NCBI GenBank assembly: GCA_964540725.1
Contig: CAZINU010000001.1
Span: 166,334-230,333 of the forward strand
Direction of reading: 5' to 3'
Source: JANJWP01 sp964540725
GTDB taxonomy: Bacteria; Patescibacteriota; Gracilibacteria; BD1-5; UBA2023
DNA length: 64,000 nucleotides
Part shown: piece after piece, positions 9,058-17,055 of the stretch
How positions within the stretch are numbered: the first letter of the stretch is position 1
Layout of the letters: every line of letters starts with the position of its first letter
The notes under the pieces: generated by a model
Databases searched by the model: none
The model's input: only the letters and a program-made list of their open reading frames with translations
What the model was told of the DNA's origin: nothing
Position numbers and translations under genes: made by a program

Positions 9058-10519
9058 TCTGGGAGGGGACGTTCTTTTTTCGGATTTTTTTCTGGACCTT
9101 CGCTCCGTCCAACTTCGCTCCCGAAGGATCTTCGCTGACGTAGAGGGCTTCGTCGAACCATTTCGCCCGACGGGAGAGCGATTCGAACGGTTCGGTCAGA
9201 AGCTCGTGGCTCCGTCATTCGTAGTAGGAAACCTCGGTCAGCTTTCCGTCCGTTCCGATTTTTCCGCCGACGATGATGCCCGTATGCTGTCCGACGTACC
9301 CGACGACGCCCCTTCCTTCCGGAGTCGTCCATTCGAGTCGGGCGAATCCGCGGTTCGGATCGTCGGTCATCGCGTACCAGAATACGACGGGGTTTCCCTT
9401 CGCGAGACTTTTCACGATGGAGGCCGCGTCGAACGTGCCCTTGTCGATCTTCAATCCGTACCGTTTCAATTCCCTTCGGACGTAGGGGAGGGTCCCGTCG
9501 GCGTGGATTCCGTATCCGGTCAGCTTTTTCGGATTGGAACTCTGCCGACCGTCGATCCGTCCGACGAACCCCTTTTCCGGATCCGACCATACGCGCGCTC
9601 CGCCCCGGTATTCGGGAAGTTCCGGAAACGAAGGGAGAAGGAGGACGACGGCTTCCTCCGCGATGGGGGATTCGCCCTTTCGGAGCCGATACGAATTCAG
9701 GAGGTCGCGGAGGGAGTTCGATTCGCACGAAAGGGGGTAGGCCTGCTTCGTATGCGGGATGTTTCCGGGAACGGAGAGTTTTCCGTCGAAATTCAGGAAC
9801 CGTTTGCGGGCATAGGCGTACGCCGCGAAGTAGCGGGTTTGGGGGCCGACGAGCTCCCGTTCGATCGTTTTGCGCATGGCGTCGACTTTTGCCGCGTCAA
9901 AGACCGGAATCCCGAGTTCCTCGAGAGTTCGGAGGGCGGCTTCGTCGGAGGGCGCCGAGGTCTTTCCTTCGTACGCCTTCCGAATCGCGGCCGGCAGGGT
10001 TTTTCGACGTTTTTCCACGGATTTCGAAACGTCGCCTCCCGCTTCCCTCAGGGAAAGGAGGATATGGGCGTACGCTCCGAACAACGCCCCGTCCTCCTTG
10101 AGGGCGGGCGCGGCAAGAATGCGTTTTTGGAGGTTCGCGAGATAGGCGGGATGGATTTCGGCCTTCGCGTCGATTTCCGAGACCATCTCGAAGTTGGTGC
10201 GGAAGCGTTCCCTCGTCTGCGCCGGAGCGTTCCCGTACCGGGTGAGCACGTAGGCCGGAAGGCGTTTCTTCGCGAGCGCGTCGGCCAGCCGGTTGAGACT
10301 CTCCGCCGCGCGGAGCTTGCTTTCCCCGCCCGTTCCCGACATCCCGTCCGTTTTTCGTTCCGGAGCGGGAATTCTTTCGGATACGGGGGAGGGGATTCCG
10401 GTTCCGGAACCCGATTCGGATTCCGTGCCGGAAAGCGCTTCCGTCGGCCAGGCGGCGGAAGCGAGGAGGGCGGCGGAGGAAATCGTCGCGGCCGCGAAGG
10501 CCGCCGGGGCGAGGCGCAT
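9038..10519 (-). CDS. Secreted C39-like (Peptidase_C39_2) cysteine peptidase
   Basis: 493 aa starting MRLAPAAFAAATISSAALLA, a signal peptide. A helical region occupies residues about 60-270. The C39_2 domain begins at about 290: TKQAYPLSCESNSLRDLL holds the nucleophile Cys; a GYGIHADGTLPYVRRELKRYG segment and VGQHTGIIVGGK, with the catalytic His, follow. TGA at 9215-9217 is Gly in SYYEGRS, after which the frame runs 59 codons to a TAA inside the terminator loop. Transport/peptidase role is inferred from the fold only. Confidence 0.75.
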
Positions 10520-10611
10520 GCTTTTGGATCGATTTCGGCGGAGTATAGGCACGTAAGGGCGTTTGTCGAAAAAAGGCGCCCGATTTTTCGGATTTCGGAT
10601 ATCATGCCGCC

Positions 10612-11445
10612 ATGGATGCCAAGATTTATGCCCACCCTTCGGTGCTGGACGGAAATTTCGGAAACAACGCGTTCGGACGTTTTTCCGACGCTCCGAACGA
10701 ACTGTTCGTTCCGCACCGGACATTCGGAACCCTGGACGACGTCCGCCCCGGCTCGAAACCTGCCTTTCGGGAATTCGGAACGGGCGGTTCGCCGGTCGAA
10801 TATCCGGGATTGGAGGCGTTCGTTTCCGCCCGGTGGAACGGAATTCCCCTTCACGTGTTCGATAATCACAACCACGCGCTCGCGTTCTGGTGCGAAGCGT
10901 TTTCGAACGGCGTTTTCGACCGGGGGGCGATTCTCGCGCATATCGACATGCACTCCGATCTTTGGCCGAACGAAAGCGATCTCGATCTTTCCCGATCGGG
11001 CGACGCCGCCTACGTGGAAGCCTTCGTGAACGAAAAAACCTCCGTCGGAACCTACGTGGAGCCGGCCATGCGTTCCGGAATGTTCGCCGAATTCGTTCGC
11101 GTTGAAGGGGAGGGGGACCTGCGTCGGGAATGGGCGAACGTCGGAATCGGAAAGTACGGTCCGGAAGTCTTTCCCAATGCCGTCGAATCTCCGAACGCCC
11201 CCGTTGCCGAAGTTCGCGACAACCTTTCGGAAGGTCCGTACCGGGGTGGGAAGCCCTTTCCGGACATCGTGTTGAATCTCGATCTCGACTTCTTCGCGCC
11301 GGATCTGGAGGACGTTCCGTTCGAATTGAAGCGGGACGTCATTTTGGCCTTCGCCCGGCGTTCGAAGGCAATTACCGTCGCCACGAGCCCGTGCTTCATC
11401 GAGCCGGGTCGGGCAATTTCGGCGCTTCGGAACATTTTCGGATAG
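10612..11445 (+). CDS. UPF0489-family protein (arginase-like fold)
   Basis: 277 aa. The family hallmarks are visible: VFDNHNHALAFW (about 84-95), ILAHIDMHSDLW (about 107-118) and NLDLDFFAPD (about 219-228). These Asp/His clusters resemble the metal ligands of the arginase/deacetylase fold. The family has no established reaction. The gene is alone on the plus strand between the C39 peptidase gene and the ubiquitin-like operon. Stop TAG, no SD. Confidence 0.75.
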   Translation: MDAKIYAHPSVLDGNFGNNAFGRFSDAPNELFVPHRTFGTLDDVRPGSKPAFREFGTGGSPVEYPGLEAFVSARWNGIPLHVFDNHNHALAFWCEAFSNGVFDRGAILAHIDMHSDLWPNESDLDLSRSGDAAYVEAFVNEKTSVGTYVEPAMRSGMFAEFVRVEGEGDLRREWANVGIGKYGPEVFPNAVESPNAPVAEVRDNLSEGPYRGGKPFPDIVLNLDLDFFAPDLEDVPFELKRDVILAFARRSKAITVATSPCFIEPGRAISALRNIFG

Positions 11446-11542
11446 AAGGGTACGACCTTTCGGCGCTCCGGGGCAAGGCATGGAAAAGAACGAATTTTTT
11501 CCAATTCCGAAATTCGAAAAACGATGTCCGTGGACGAAGAAT

Positions 11543-11569
11543 GAAAAACCCCGCCCTTTCCGGGCGGGT
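11543..11569 (-). terminator. Terminator of the ubiquitin-like operon
   Basis: On the minus strand CCGCCC-ggaaa-GGGCGG then GGTTTTTC, starting about 10 nt after the TGA that ends the E1 gene. Its closeness to that TGA is a main argument that the TGA acts as a stop. Confidence 0.8.
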
Positions 11570-11578
11570 GGAAACTCG

Positions 11579-12397
11579 TCACTTCGCGGCACAAACGCAC
11601 TCCGGGTGCGGAGGCAGTTCGAACCGACGGCTCGAAAGGGGCGCTTCGAGAATTCCGGGGATGCCGGAAACCGAGAATACGATCCAGTTCGAACCGATGG
11701 GCGGAAGGGCGTGTTCGGTTCCTTCGAGCAGGAGATCGAGCGAAGCCCGCGAAGCGGTCTTCGCGAGAAACGACTGGTCGATACCGATGCCCGGAGCCGT
11801 TTTGGCATCGCGGGAGGAAGAACAGTCGGCCTTCCCGCCGGTTTTGCGGAACGTTTCGAGAAAATCCTTTCGGTTTTGGTATTCGAGGAAGCACGAATAA
11901 CAGGCCGATTTTGGTCGGCAGACGAGAATTTCGCCTCCGCACCCGCGCTCGAACATGCTGACGAACACGGCGGCCGTTCCCGATTCCCTCGCGATTTCGC
12001 CGGAATAGGCGCGCGAAGCGTCGGTATCGGTTCCGACGACGACGAGGTCGGATTCCGCGACCGCCCGTTCGAATTCGGTACGGGCATCGAAGACGCTTTT
12101 CGGAAACGCGAGAACGTCCGGAAGCGGCTCGAGCGAATACCGTTCGAGGAGCCGCTTGGCCGCCTCGGCTTTGTTTTGGCCGACGTACTCGGCTCCGCAT
12201 GCGTGGCGGACCAGGTTGCCGGGCTCGAGGACGTCGCCGTCGAAGAGCCGGAACCGTTCGATTCCGCACCTGAAGAGGTCGAGCGCGATTTCGGCCGCCC
12301 CGCCGAGACCGACGACGGTCACGGTTTTTCCGGAGAGCGGGGCATGGAGGGGGTCCCGGCGCGCGTTGGGTTGGCGGTAGGGCGATTCGGTACGCAT
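11579..12397 (-). CDS. ThiF/E1-like ubiquitin-activating enzyme
   Basis: 272 aa. Rossmann adenylation domain: TVTVVGLGGAAEIALD (residues 25-40, glycine-rich nucleotide loop), FDGDVLEPGNLVRH (52-65, equivalent of the E1 Asp and NLxRQ motif), then VVVGTDTDASR (119-129). Candidate thioester cysteines are Cys153 (ERGCGGE) and Cys192 (KADCSSS). A Zn site is likely from CYSC (166-169) and CVC (267-269). Start is supported by SD AAAGGAA. Family role: ATP-dependent adenylation of a ubiquitin-like C-terminus and thioester transfer to E2. It ends in TGA, followed by a terminator. Fused-domain enzymes such as MoeB/ThiF for cofactor synthesis are unlikely given the E2 and JAMM neighbours. Confidence 0.85.
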   Translation of the reverse strand: MRTESPYRQPNARRDPLHAPLSGKTVTVVGLGGAAEIALDLFRCGIERFRLFDGDVLEPGNLVRHACGAEYVGQNKAEAAKRLLERYSLEPLPDVLAFPKSVFDARTEFERAVAESDLVVVGTDTDASRAYSGEIARESGTAAVFVSMFERGCGGEILVCRPKSACYSCFLEYQNRKDFLETFRKTGGKADCSSSRDAKTAPGIGIDQSFLAKTASRASLDLLLEGTEHALPPIGSNWIVFSVSGIPGILEAPLSSRRFELPPHPECVCAAK

Positions 12398-12503
12398 GGA
12401 AGTTCCTTTCGCGGTTCGTTCTTTCCCGTCCGGAGTTGCCGGGTTTCGGGAGGGCGTTGTGGCGTCCGAGCGAGATTCTCGCGTTCGGACGCCGGATTCC
12501 GCC

Positions 12504-12752
12504 TTATCGGCGGCATTTCGCGAAGCTTCGGAAGTTTCGGCCGATACGGGAGAAAAAATCGGCGTCTCCGCGTTCGGCGGCCTCTTTCGCTTCGGGGGTG
12601 GTATCGGCCGCCACCGCTCCGCCGGGACCGACGACGAGCGACGTCGACTCTCCCCGGGTAAAGGGGAGGATGAGCCGTTCGGTCGCCGTGACGTCGACCG
12701 TGCGGCGGTGGCCGTCGATGCCGAGGTCTTCGAGTTTGAGGGGTTGTGCCAT
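12504..12752 (-). CDS. 81-aa protein between E2 and E1; candidate ubiquitin-like modifier or target
   Basis: About 82 residues, MAQPLKLEDLGIDGHRRTVD at the start, with a strong SD (AAAGGAG, 7 nt spacing). The first half could form beta strands (HRRTVDVTATERLILPF, STSLVVGPGG) and the second half a helix (TPEAKEAAERGDADFF). A GPGG lies at about residues 48-51, but the protein does not end in a di-glycine; it ends KCRR then TAA. Ubl genes sit at this position in related operons, which is the only reason for the candidate role. It is in frame with E2 across E2's TGA, so read-through would fuse the two. Confidence 0.5.
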   Translation of the reverse strand: MAQPLKLEDLGIDGHRRTVDVTATERLILPFTRGESTSLVVGPGGAVAADTTPEAKEAAERGDADFFSRIGRNFRSFAKCRR

Positions 12753-12785
12753 GGTTCGCTCCTTTCGTTTGGCATGGAAAAAGGG

Positions 12786-12807
12786 GTTCCGGCCGTCTGG
12801 CCGGAAC
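12786..12807 (-). other. Intercistronic hairpin between E2 and the 81-aa gene
   Basis: GTTCCGGCC-agac-GGCCGGAAC, a 9-bp perfect stem directly after the E2 TGA; on the minus strand CCCCTTTTTCC follows. It could be a weak terminator or an RNA-stability element that sets the E2 to E1 ratio. Confidence 0.6.
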
Positions 12808-12809
12808 GT

Positions 12810-13274
12810 TCAGGCTTCGGGGAGTATCCACTTCCCCGTCGCGAGTTTTACCTCGTAGGCGTGGAGCCAAGCGGCCGCGAGGTTCAGGACGGTGACGACC
12901 GAGAACTTCGTTTCCCAGCCTTGTCCCGAGGCTCCGTCGGGCTTCATGACGCAGAGAACGATTCCGTCGGAATCTTCGTCGTACCCGAGATGGTGGAATT
13001 CGTGCATCCCGGAGGATTCGCACGTTTCGATCACGTCGGAATCGCAGACGGCGACCCTCGGATAGGCGTAGGGATACTCCTTCGGATACTCCGCCCGAAC
13101 CCGGTACGCGTTCCCGCTATGGGTAACGAAGAACCCTTCGGCGAACAGCCGGTCGCCTTCCGTCATGAGGCGGAAGGCCGGGAACGCATCGGCGAGCATG
13201 TCGTGCTCGTACGCGAGGCGCTTCAGGTATTTTTCGGGATTCGGTTGAACCCAGTTCGGAAGTACGGCGTTCAT
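12810..13274 (-). CDS. E2-like ubiquitin-conjugating enzyme (bacterial UBC fold)
   Basis: 154 aa. The UBC core is readable: strands RVRAEYPKEYPYAYPRVAV (59-77), then an HHLGYDEDSDG segment, the catalytic region GIVLCVMKPD with Cys108, and the C-terminal helix WLHAYEVKLATGKWILPEA, which matches the 'W..yE.y..tG.W' ending of bacterial E2 families linked to ThiF and JAB genes. It should accept the activated modifier from the E1 as a Cys108 thioester. Start ATG 13274 has SD AAAGGAG. It ends in TGA and is followed by a hairpin. Confidence 0.82.
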   Translation of the reverse strand: MNAVLPNWVQPNPEKYLKRLAYEHDMLADAFPAFRLMTEGDRLFAEGFFVTHSGNAYRVRAEYPKEYPYAYPRVAVCDSDVIETCESSGMHEFHHLGYDEDSDGIVLCVMKPDGASGQGWETKFSVVTVLNLAAAWLHAYEVKLATGKWILPEA

Positions 13275-13304
13275 GGTTTCTCCTTTCTTTTGAGATATGG
13301 GGGC

Positions 13305-14510
13305 TTACGAGAGTCCCTCCGGAACTTCGCCGTCGCGGGGGACGGCGTTCCGGCGTACGAGTTCCGGACGGCGGGGCGGTTCGTTCCGACGGTTCGAGGT
13401 TCCTTCGCGGAGGGCGTCGGCTGAAGCCCTCGCCCTTTCCCGCCTTTGACGTATGACCTCCGAAAACCAATTCGGATCCGACGTCCGCCTACTGCGTTGG
13501 ACTGGGGGTTCCGATGAGGAAGCGTCCGGCTCGGCAGTTTCCGGGGGGTTCGTCGGAAGGGGTACGGAACCGGCGATTTCCGGCGACTCCGGGGGGTCGA
13601 AAGATTCCGGACGGCTTGGAGTTTCGCCGTTCGTTCGGAACGCCTCCCGTTCGTTTCTCGAAGGCCGGCCCGACCGTGGCGCACGCACGAGCCGGCGCCC
13701 GGAGCCGTTCGCCGCGTACGGCGGAACCGGCCAGTCGCCGTCTCCGCCTTCGCTTCTTGGTCCCTTCCACACCCGCTTCCATACGAAAACGGCTGCGGCC
13801 GCGAGCATGCCGGCAACGGCAAGGGCGGCCATTCTTCCGGGCGGTTTGGAAAAATCTTGCGGCGGACGGATGGGCGGATGGTCGAACCCACCCCCGTTTT
13901 CAAGGGGTTCCGGGCTCGGTTCGGACTTCGGAGCGACCGAATCGCGGTAGACGGGCGCCGGGGCAAAATCCCTTTTCGCGGCGGCCGGAGAGGGGGGTGA
14001 AAATTTTTCGGCCCCTACGGCGGCCATCGACGGTTTCGGTCCGGTCTTCGGCTCCGATTTTTCGGCTGGTACGATCCATTCCGTCGCGGGTTTTGGCGCT
14101 ATTGCCGCCGTGGACGGACCGTTTTCGGAGGGCTCCCGATCGACGGTTCGTTCGGCGGCATTTTTCGCCGACTGGGCGAGCCGTCCGAAGGTTCGGACGG
14201 CCGTTTCGAGCGTTTCGAGCGTCGAAATCCGTTCGTCCAGGGAAACGGATTCGTCCCGGTACGCCTGATGCGCCATCGTCGCGTATTTGTCACGAAGGTC
14301 GGCCCCCATTCCCGAAATCTCCCGCCAACGGGCGGACGTTTGGGAATTCGGATCGGATTCGGCCAATGCGGCAAGTTTTTCGGCGCTCGCCGTTCCTTCC
14401 GCGGTCTTCTTCGGCAGTTCGAACGCGAATGCCGACGACCAGAAGAGAACGGCGAAAAGTACCGATACGAACGCGGCTGGCCGGCTGTTTCGAAAAGAAG
14501 TTTCCATCAT
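13305..14510 (-). CDS. Membrane protein with signal peptide and Pro-rich linkers (ubiquitin-like operon)
   Basis: 401 aa. A signal peptide (about residues 12-30, AAFVSVLFAVLFWSSAFAF) is followed by a helical segment, a long Pro/Ser/Glu-rich stretch (about 130-235), one TM helix (about 236-255, MAALAVAGMLAAAAVFVW), then a charged disordered tail ending in TAA. No enzyme motif. Start ATG 14510 overlaps the preceding gene's TGA as ATGA and has SD AAAGGA. Probably an envelope-anchored scaffold or substrate of the conjugation system; this is inference from the operon only. Confidence 0.6.
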   Translation of the reverse strand: MMETSFRNSRPAAFVSVLFAVLFWSSAFAFELPKKTAEGTASAEKLAALAESDPNSQTSARWREISGMGADLRDKYATMAHQAYRDESVSLDERISTLETLETAVRTFGRLAQSAKNAAERTVDREPSENGPSTAAIAPKPATEWIVPAEKSEPKTGPKPSMAAVGAEKFSPPSPAAAKRDFAPAPVYRDSVAPKSEPSPEPLENGGGFDHPPIRPPQDFSKPPGRMAALAVAGMLAAAAVFVWKRVWKGPRSEGGDGDWPVPPYAANGSGRRLVRAPRSGRPSRNEREAFRTNGETPSRPESFDPPESPEIAGSVPLPTNPPETAEPDASSSEPPVQRSRRTSDPNWFSEVIRQRRERARASADALREGTSNRRNEPPRRPELVRRNAVPRDGEVPEGLS

Positions 14511-14764
14511 TCCCGTCCTTTCATGGCTTGGATGGATTCGAAGATCGCCCGGGCCCGTTCGCGTTTTTTCGCGGAATCGGCGATTTCCGGAGAATTTCCC
14601 CGGACGAGGGGCGGTTTTTGCGGTTCGCAGGTTTTTGCGGCGACCCGGGTTCCGTCGTATCCCCGGAGAATTCCGGACGGTTCGGACCCGAACCCGCGAA
14701 TCCCCAGGATTCCGCAGCCGGAAAGGGCTATGGCGCATACGAAGGCGCAAGCGAGCGTTTTCAT
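14507..14764 (-). CDS. Small lipoprotein of the ubiquitin-like operon
   Basis: 85 aa. MKTLACAFVCAIALSGCGIL is a lipoprotein signal with lipobox LSGC. The mature part is short and polar. SD AAAGGA lies 6 nt before the ATG. The ORF ends TGA (14507-14509) in an ATGA overlap with the next gene. Reading that TGA as Gly would add about 136 Arg-rich residues out of frame over the next gene, which is not credible, so TGA behaves as a stop here. Confidence 0.65.
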   Translation of the reverse strand: MKTLACAFVCAIALSGCGILGIRGFGSEPSGILRGYDGTRVAAKTCEPQKPPLVRGNSPEIADSAKKRERARAIFESIQAMKGRE

Positions 14765-14776
14765 AACGGATTCCTT

Positions 14777-15283
14777 TCAGAGGTGGTTTCGGCGGATGGC
14801 CGAGTAGAGGGGGCGGATATCCGAAACGGATATCCCAACCTCGGGTTTCCCGAGGATTTCGGCGATTTCTTCGATGCTGATTTCTCCCGCCAATTCGGGT
14901 GACGACCGGCGTACGAATACCCGGACGGCCAACGTCGGAACGTGGCAAAGGAACGAGAATTCGAACGCTCCGGTCCTCCAACCGTTCCCGGATATCCGGG
15001 CCGCGAGCCAGGGGTTTCTCCGACCGCTTTGACCTTCGGGTTCGAAACGATCCCCGAATTCTTCGGCGGCCGCTCGGAGGTTCCGATAGGCGTCGCCGGC
15101 GACTTTCGAATTCGTTCGGATAGCTCTTCCGAGCGGTCCGCGGATGAGGGAAAAGATTCCCAGGATCGACGATTTCATGACCCAGAAGGCGGTGGCGAAA
15201 ATCGCGATTCCCCGACCGAGCGGGCCGGAGAGCAGCGCCCTGGAGAGAACCTCGGCACGGAAGTATTCGTTGAAAACGGACAT
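14777..15283 (-). CDS. Membrane-associated protein of the ubiquitin-like operon, unknown function
   Basis: 168 aa. Hydrophobic segments at about 22-50 (GIAIFATAFWVMKSSILGIF) are followed by an amphipathic part and a soluble C-terminal domain with FEFSFLCHVPTLAVRVFV strands and an EISIEEIAEILGKPEVG helix. No family recognised. A very strong SD (AAGGAGG, 5 nt spacing) precedes ATG 15283. It ends in TGA (14777-14779), with the SD of the lipoprotein gene just after. Confidence 0.6.
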   Translation of the reverse strand: MSVFNEYFRAEVLSRALLSGPLGRGIAIFATAFWVMKSSILGIFSLIRGPLGRAIRTNSKVAGDAYRNLRAAAEEFGDRFEPEGQSGRRNPWLAARISGNGWRTGAFEFSFLCHVPTLAVRVFVRRSSPELAGEISIEEIAEILGKPEVGISVSDIRPLYSAIRRNHL

Positions 15284-15319
15284 GGCCGCCTCCTTTCTTT
15301 TCTGTGGATGTTAATGAGC

Positions 15320-15386
15320 GTCCGGCGGGGTTTCCCGCCGGACGGAGGGGCGATAGCGCGCGCCTCCCCGTCCGGCGGGAAACCCC
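15320..15386 (-). other. Competing intercistronic hairpins after the JAMM gene
   Basis: GGGGTTTCCCGCCGGACGG (15327-15345) pairs with its complement at 15368-15386, a 19-bp perfect stem. The left arm can instead form a 10-bp hairpin GTCCGGCGGG/CCCGCCGGAC (15320-15343). The two folds exclude each other, which is the layout of an attenuator or processing site between the first and second part of the operon. Confidence 0.65.
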
Positions 15387-15387
15387 T

Positions 15388-16362
15388 TTATCCGTCTTCC
15401 GTTCTGATGGAAATCGGAACCAGATCGGGGCCGTATTCGCCACCCCCCGCTCCGACCGTCTTTTCCGAGAGGTGGACGGGAAGGTTTCCGGACGATTCCG
15501 GCAAACCAGCGCTTCTTCGTCGGACGCGTTCTTCCGGAAGAACCTTCAGGACTTTCCAGAACGTCAGGAAGTATCCGCGACCGGATTTCGCCCTGAGGAC
15601 GACCGCGTTTTTTTCGAGCGCTTCCCTGGGGAGCGGGCCCGAATACGGATTGGCGATGGCGTACAAAGTGGCGAGCGCCGTTCCCGAATACATGGAGGCC
15701 GGTTCCGCCGACGGATGGTTCAAATCGCCCTCGCTCGGGCCGAACGGGGAACCGGGATGCTTGTGCCAATTGAACGGACGGCAGAATCCGAGGAGCGGAT
15801 GTCCGCCGCTCTCCGTCCCCGCCCGCTTGAGGAATTCGAGCGCGAGGGAACGCTCGTATTCGCCGTAGTCCGCCCCCATCCGTTTCCGGTAGGCGTTCCG
15901 AAAGAACGAGAGGTCCCAGATTTCGTGCGACACGGGCGTCGCGCGTTCTTGGAAGAGGTGCGGAATTTCAAGATTCGAAAGTCGGAAAACGCCGTTCGAT
16001 ACCGAATACGGGCTCGCGAACCAGAATCCGCCGGTTTCGTTTCCGGAACTCCGTATTTCGGGTGAATCGAGACGTTCCGCAATCGTTTCGAGGTCGCGAG
16101 TCGAAACCGAAAGTTCCGAAATTTCGCGGAACTCCCGCTGCTTTTCCCGCTCCCTTTCCGCCATGGCCGAAATCATCAGTCGGTCCAACCGTTTCGAGAG
16201 CGCCGTTTCGAACCGTCCGTTCGAAAGTTCGGCGGTTTCGAATCCGAGCGATTTCGCATGCCGTCGAATTCCGTGGTCGTACCATGCGAGGGAAAGCGCC
16301 GAGCCCCCGTCGCCGTGCACGAGCGTCGCGGCGAAATTTCCGCCGACCGTCTCCGTTCGCAT
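15388..16362 (-). CDS. JAMM/MPN-type isopeptidase (deubiquitinase-like)
   Basis: 324 aa. The Zn-binding JAMM signature is visible as NWHKHPGSPFGPSEGD: His200-x-His202-x7-Ser210-x2-Asp213. Glu109 in NETGGFWFA is the likely catalytic Glu. The N-terminal third has a coiled, charged helix (about 60-100). Family role: cleaves ubiquitin-like tags or processes the modifier precursor. No SD is seen before the ATG. The ORF is in frame with the two upstream ORFs, separated only by TGA codons (16372, 17056), so a single 701-residue product is possible if TGA = Gly. Stop TAA. Confidence 0.8.
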   Translation of the reverse strand: MRTETVGGNFAATLVHGDGGSALSLAWYDHGIRRHAKSLGFETAELSNGRFETALSKRLDRLMISAMAEREREKQREFREISELSVSTRDLETIAERLDSPEIRSSGNETGGFWFASPYSVSNGVFRLSNLEIPHLFQERATPVSHEIWDLSFFRNAYRKRMGADYGEYERSLALEFLKRAGTESGGHPLLGFCRPFNWHKHPGSPFGPSEGDLNHPSAEPASMYSGTALATLYAIANPYSGPLPREALEKNAVVLRAKSGRGYFLTFWKVLKVLPEERVRRRSAGLPESSGNLPVHLSEKTVGAGGGEYGPDLVPISIRTEDG

Positions 16363-16371
16363 CGTGACCGA

Positions 16372-17043
16372 TCAGGAGAGCGAGGAATCGGAAACCACGT
16401 CGGAAGGAGCGGGGGGAGAGAATCCTTTCGAAAGGAGAAATCGCACGAACGTTCGATAGGTTTCCATCCGAAGCTTCCGTTCATGGGCGATTTCCGCGAG
16501 CGGGAGACCTTCGTCCAGCGTTCGAACCGGGAGCGCGGTTTTTTCGGTTGCCCCCGTTCGGGGCGCGGTACTTCCGTTCGGAGCGAGGACGTTTCCCGAT
16601 TCGTCCGAACCGTCCGTTCGCGGGTTTTTCGGAAGCCGTTCGATGGTTTCGAATTTCGGAAGGAGTTTTCGGTATTTCCGGGGTTCGGGAGCGCCCCCGA
16701 CCGTTTCGCCCGCTCTCGCCGCATCGTCCGTCCGGGCTTCCGGCTTCGGGGCGTTTTCGGCATTCCGTCCATCCGGTCCGATAGCCGTTCCGACCGCTTC
16801 GAAACCGAACCCGATCCGCGTTCGCGGCGGTTGAGACGTTCGTCCGACCGAACGGCCCAGGAGAAATCCCGCGAACGCGGCGAACGCGGCGAAGGCGAGT
16901 CCGCCGAACGCACCGGAACCGTTCGGAAGCGCTCGTTCCGGAACGCGTTCCGCGGACGCCGTTTCGCCGTTTTCCGGCGGATCTTCGACGGCCTTCCGGG
17001 CGGATTCGGAAACGTCCGAACGGTCGGAACGGGACTTTGCCAC
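16372..17043 (-). CDS. TM segment-containing ORF upstream of, and in frame with, the JAMM gene
   Basis: 223 aa from a GTG at 17043 with no SD. A polar N-terminus (1-45) precedes one Gly/Ala-rich TM helix (about 46-66, AFGGLAFAAFAAFAGFLLG), then low-complexity linker and a C-terminal helix (LAEIAHERKLRMETYRTFVR). It ends in TGA 9 nt before the JAMM ATG, in frame. It is either a separate anchor protein or the middle part of one lipoprotein-TM-JAMM polypeptide. Absence of an SD favours the second reading. Confidence 0.5.
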   Translation of the reverse strand: MAKSRSDRSDVSESARKAVEDPPENGETASAERVPERALPNGSGAFGGLAFAAFAAFAGFLLGRSVGRTSQPPRTRIGFGFEAVGTAIGPDGRNAENAPKPEARTDDAARAGETVGGAPEPRKYRKLLPKFETIERLPKNPRTDGSDESGNVLAPNGSTAPRTGATEKTALPVRTLDEGLPLAEIAHERKLRMETYRTFVRFLLSKGFSPPAPSDVVSDSSLS

Positions 17044-17055
17044 GGATTCGGCCGG

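Noticed and set aside
9206..11029. 607-codon open frame on the plus strand
   Set aside because: Antisense shadow of the C39-like gene and UPF0489 gene; Arg/Phe-rich composition without domains. Long shadow frames are common here because of high GC and code bias.
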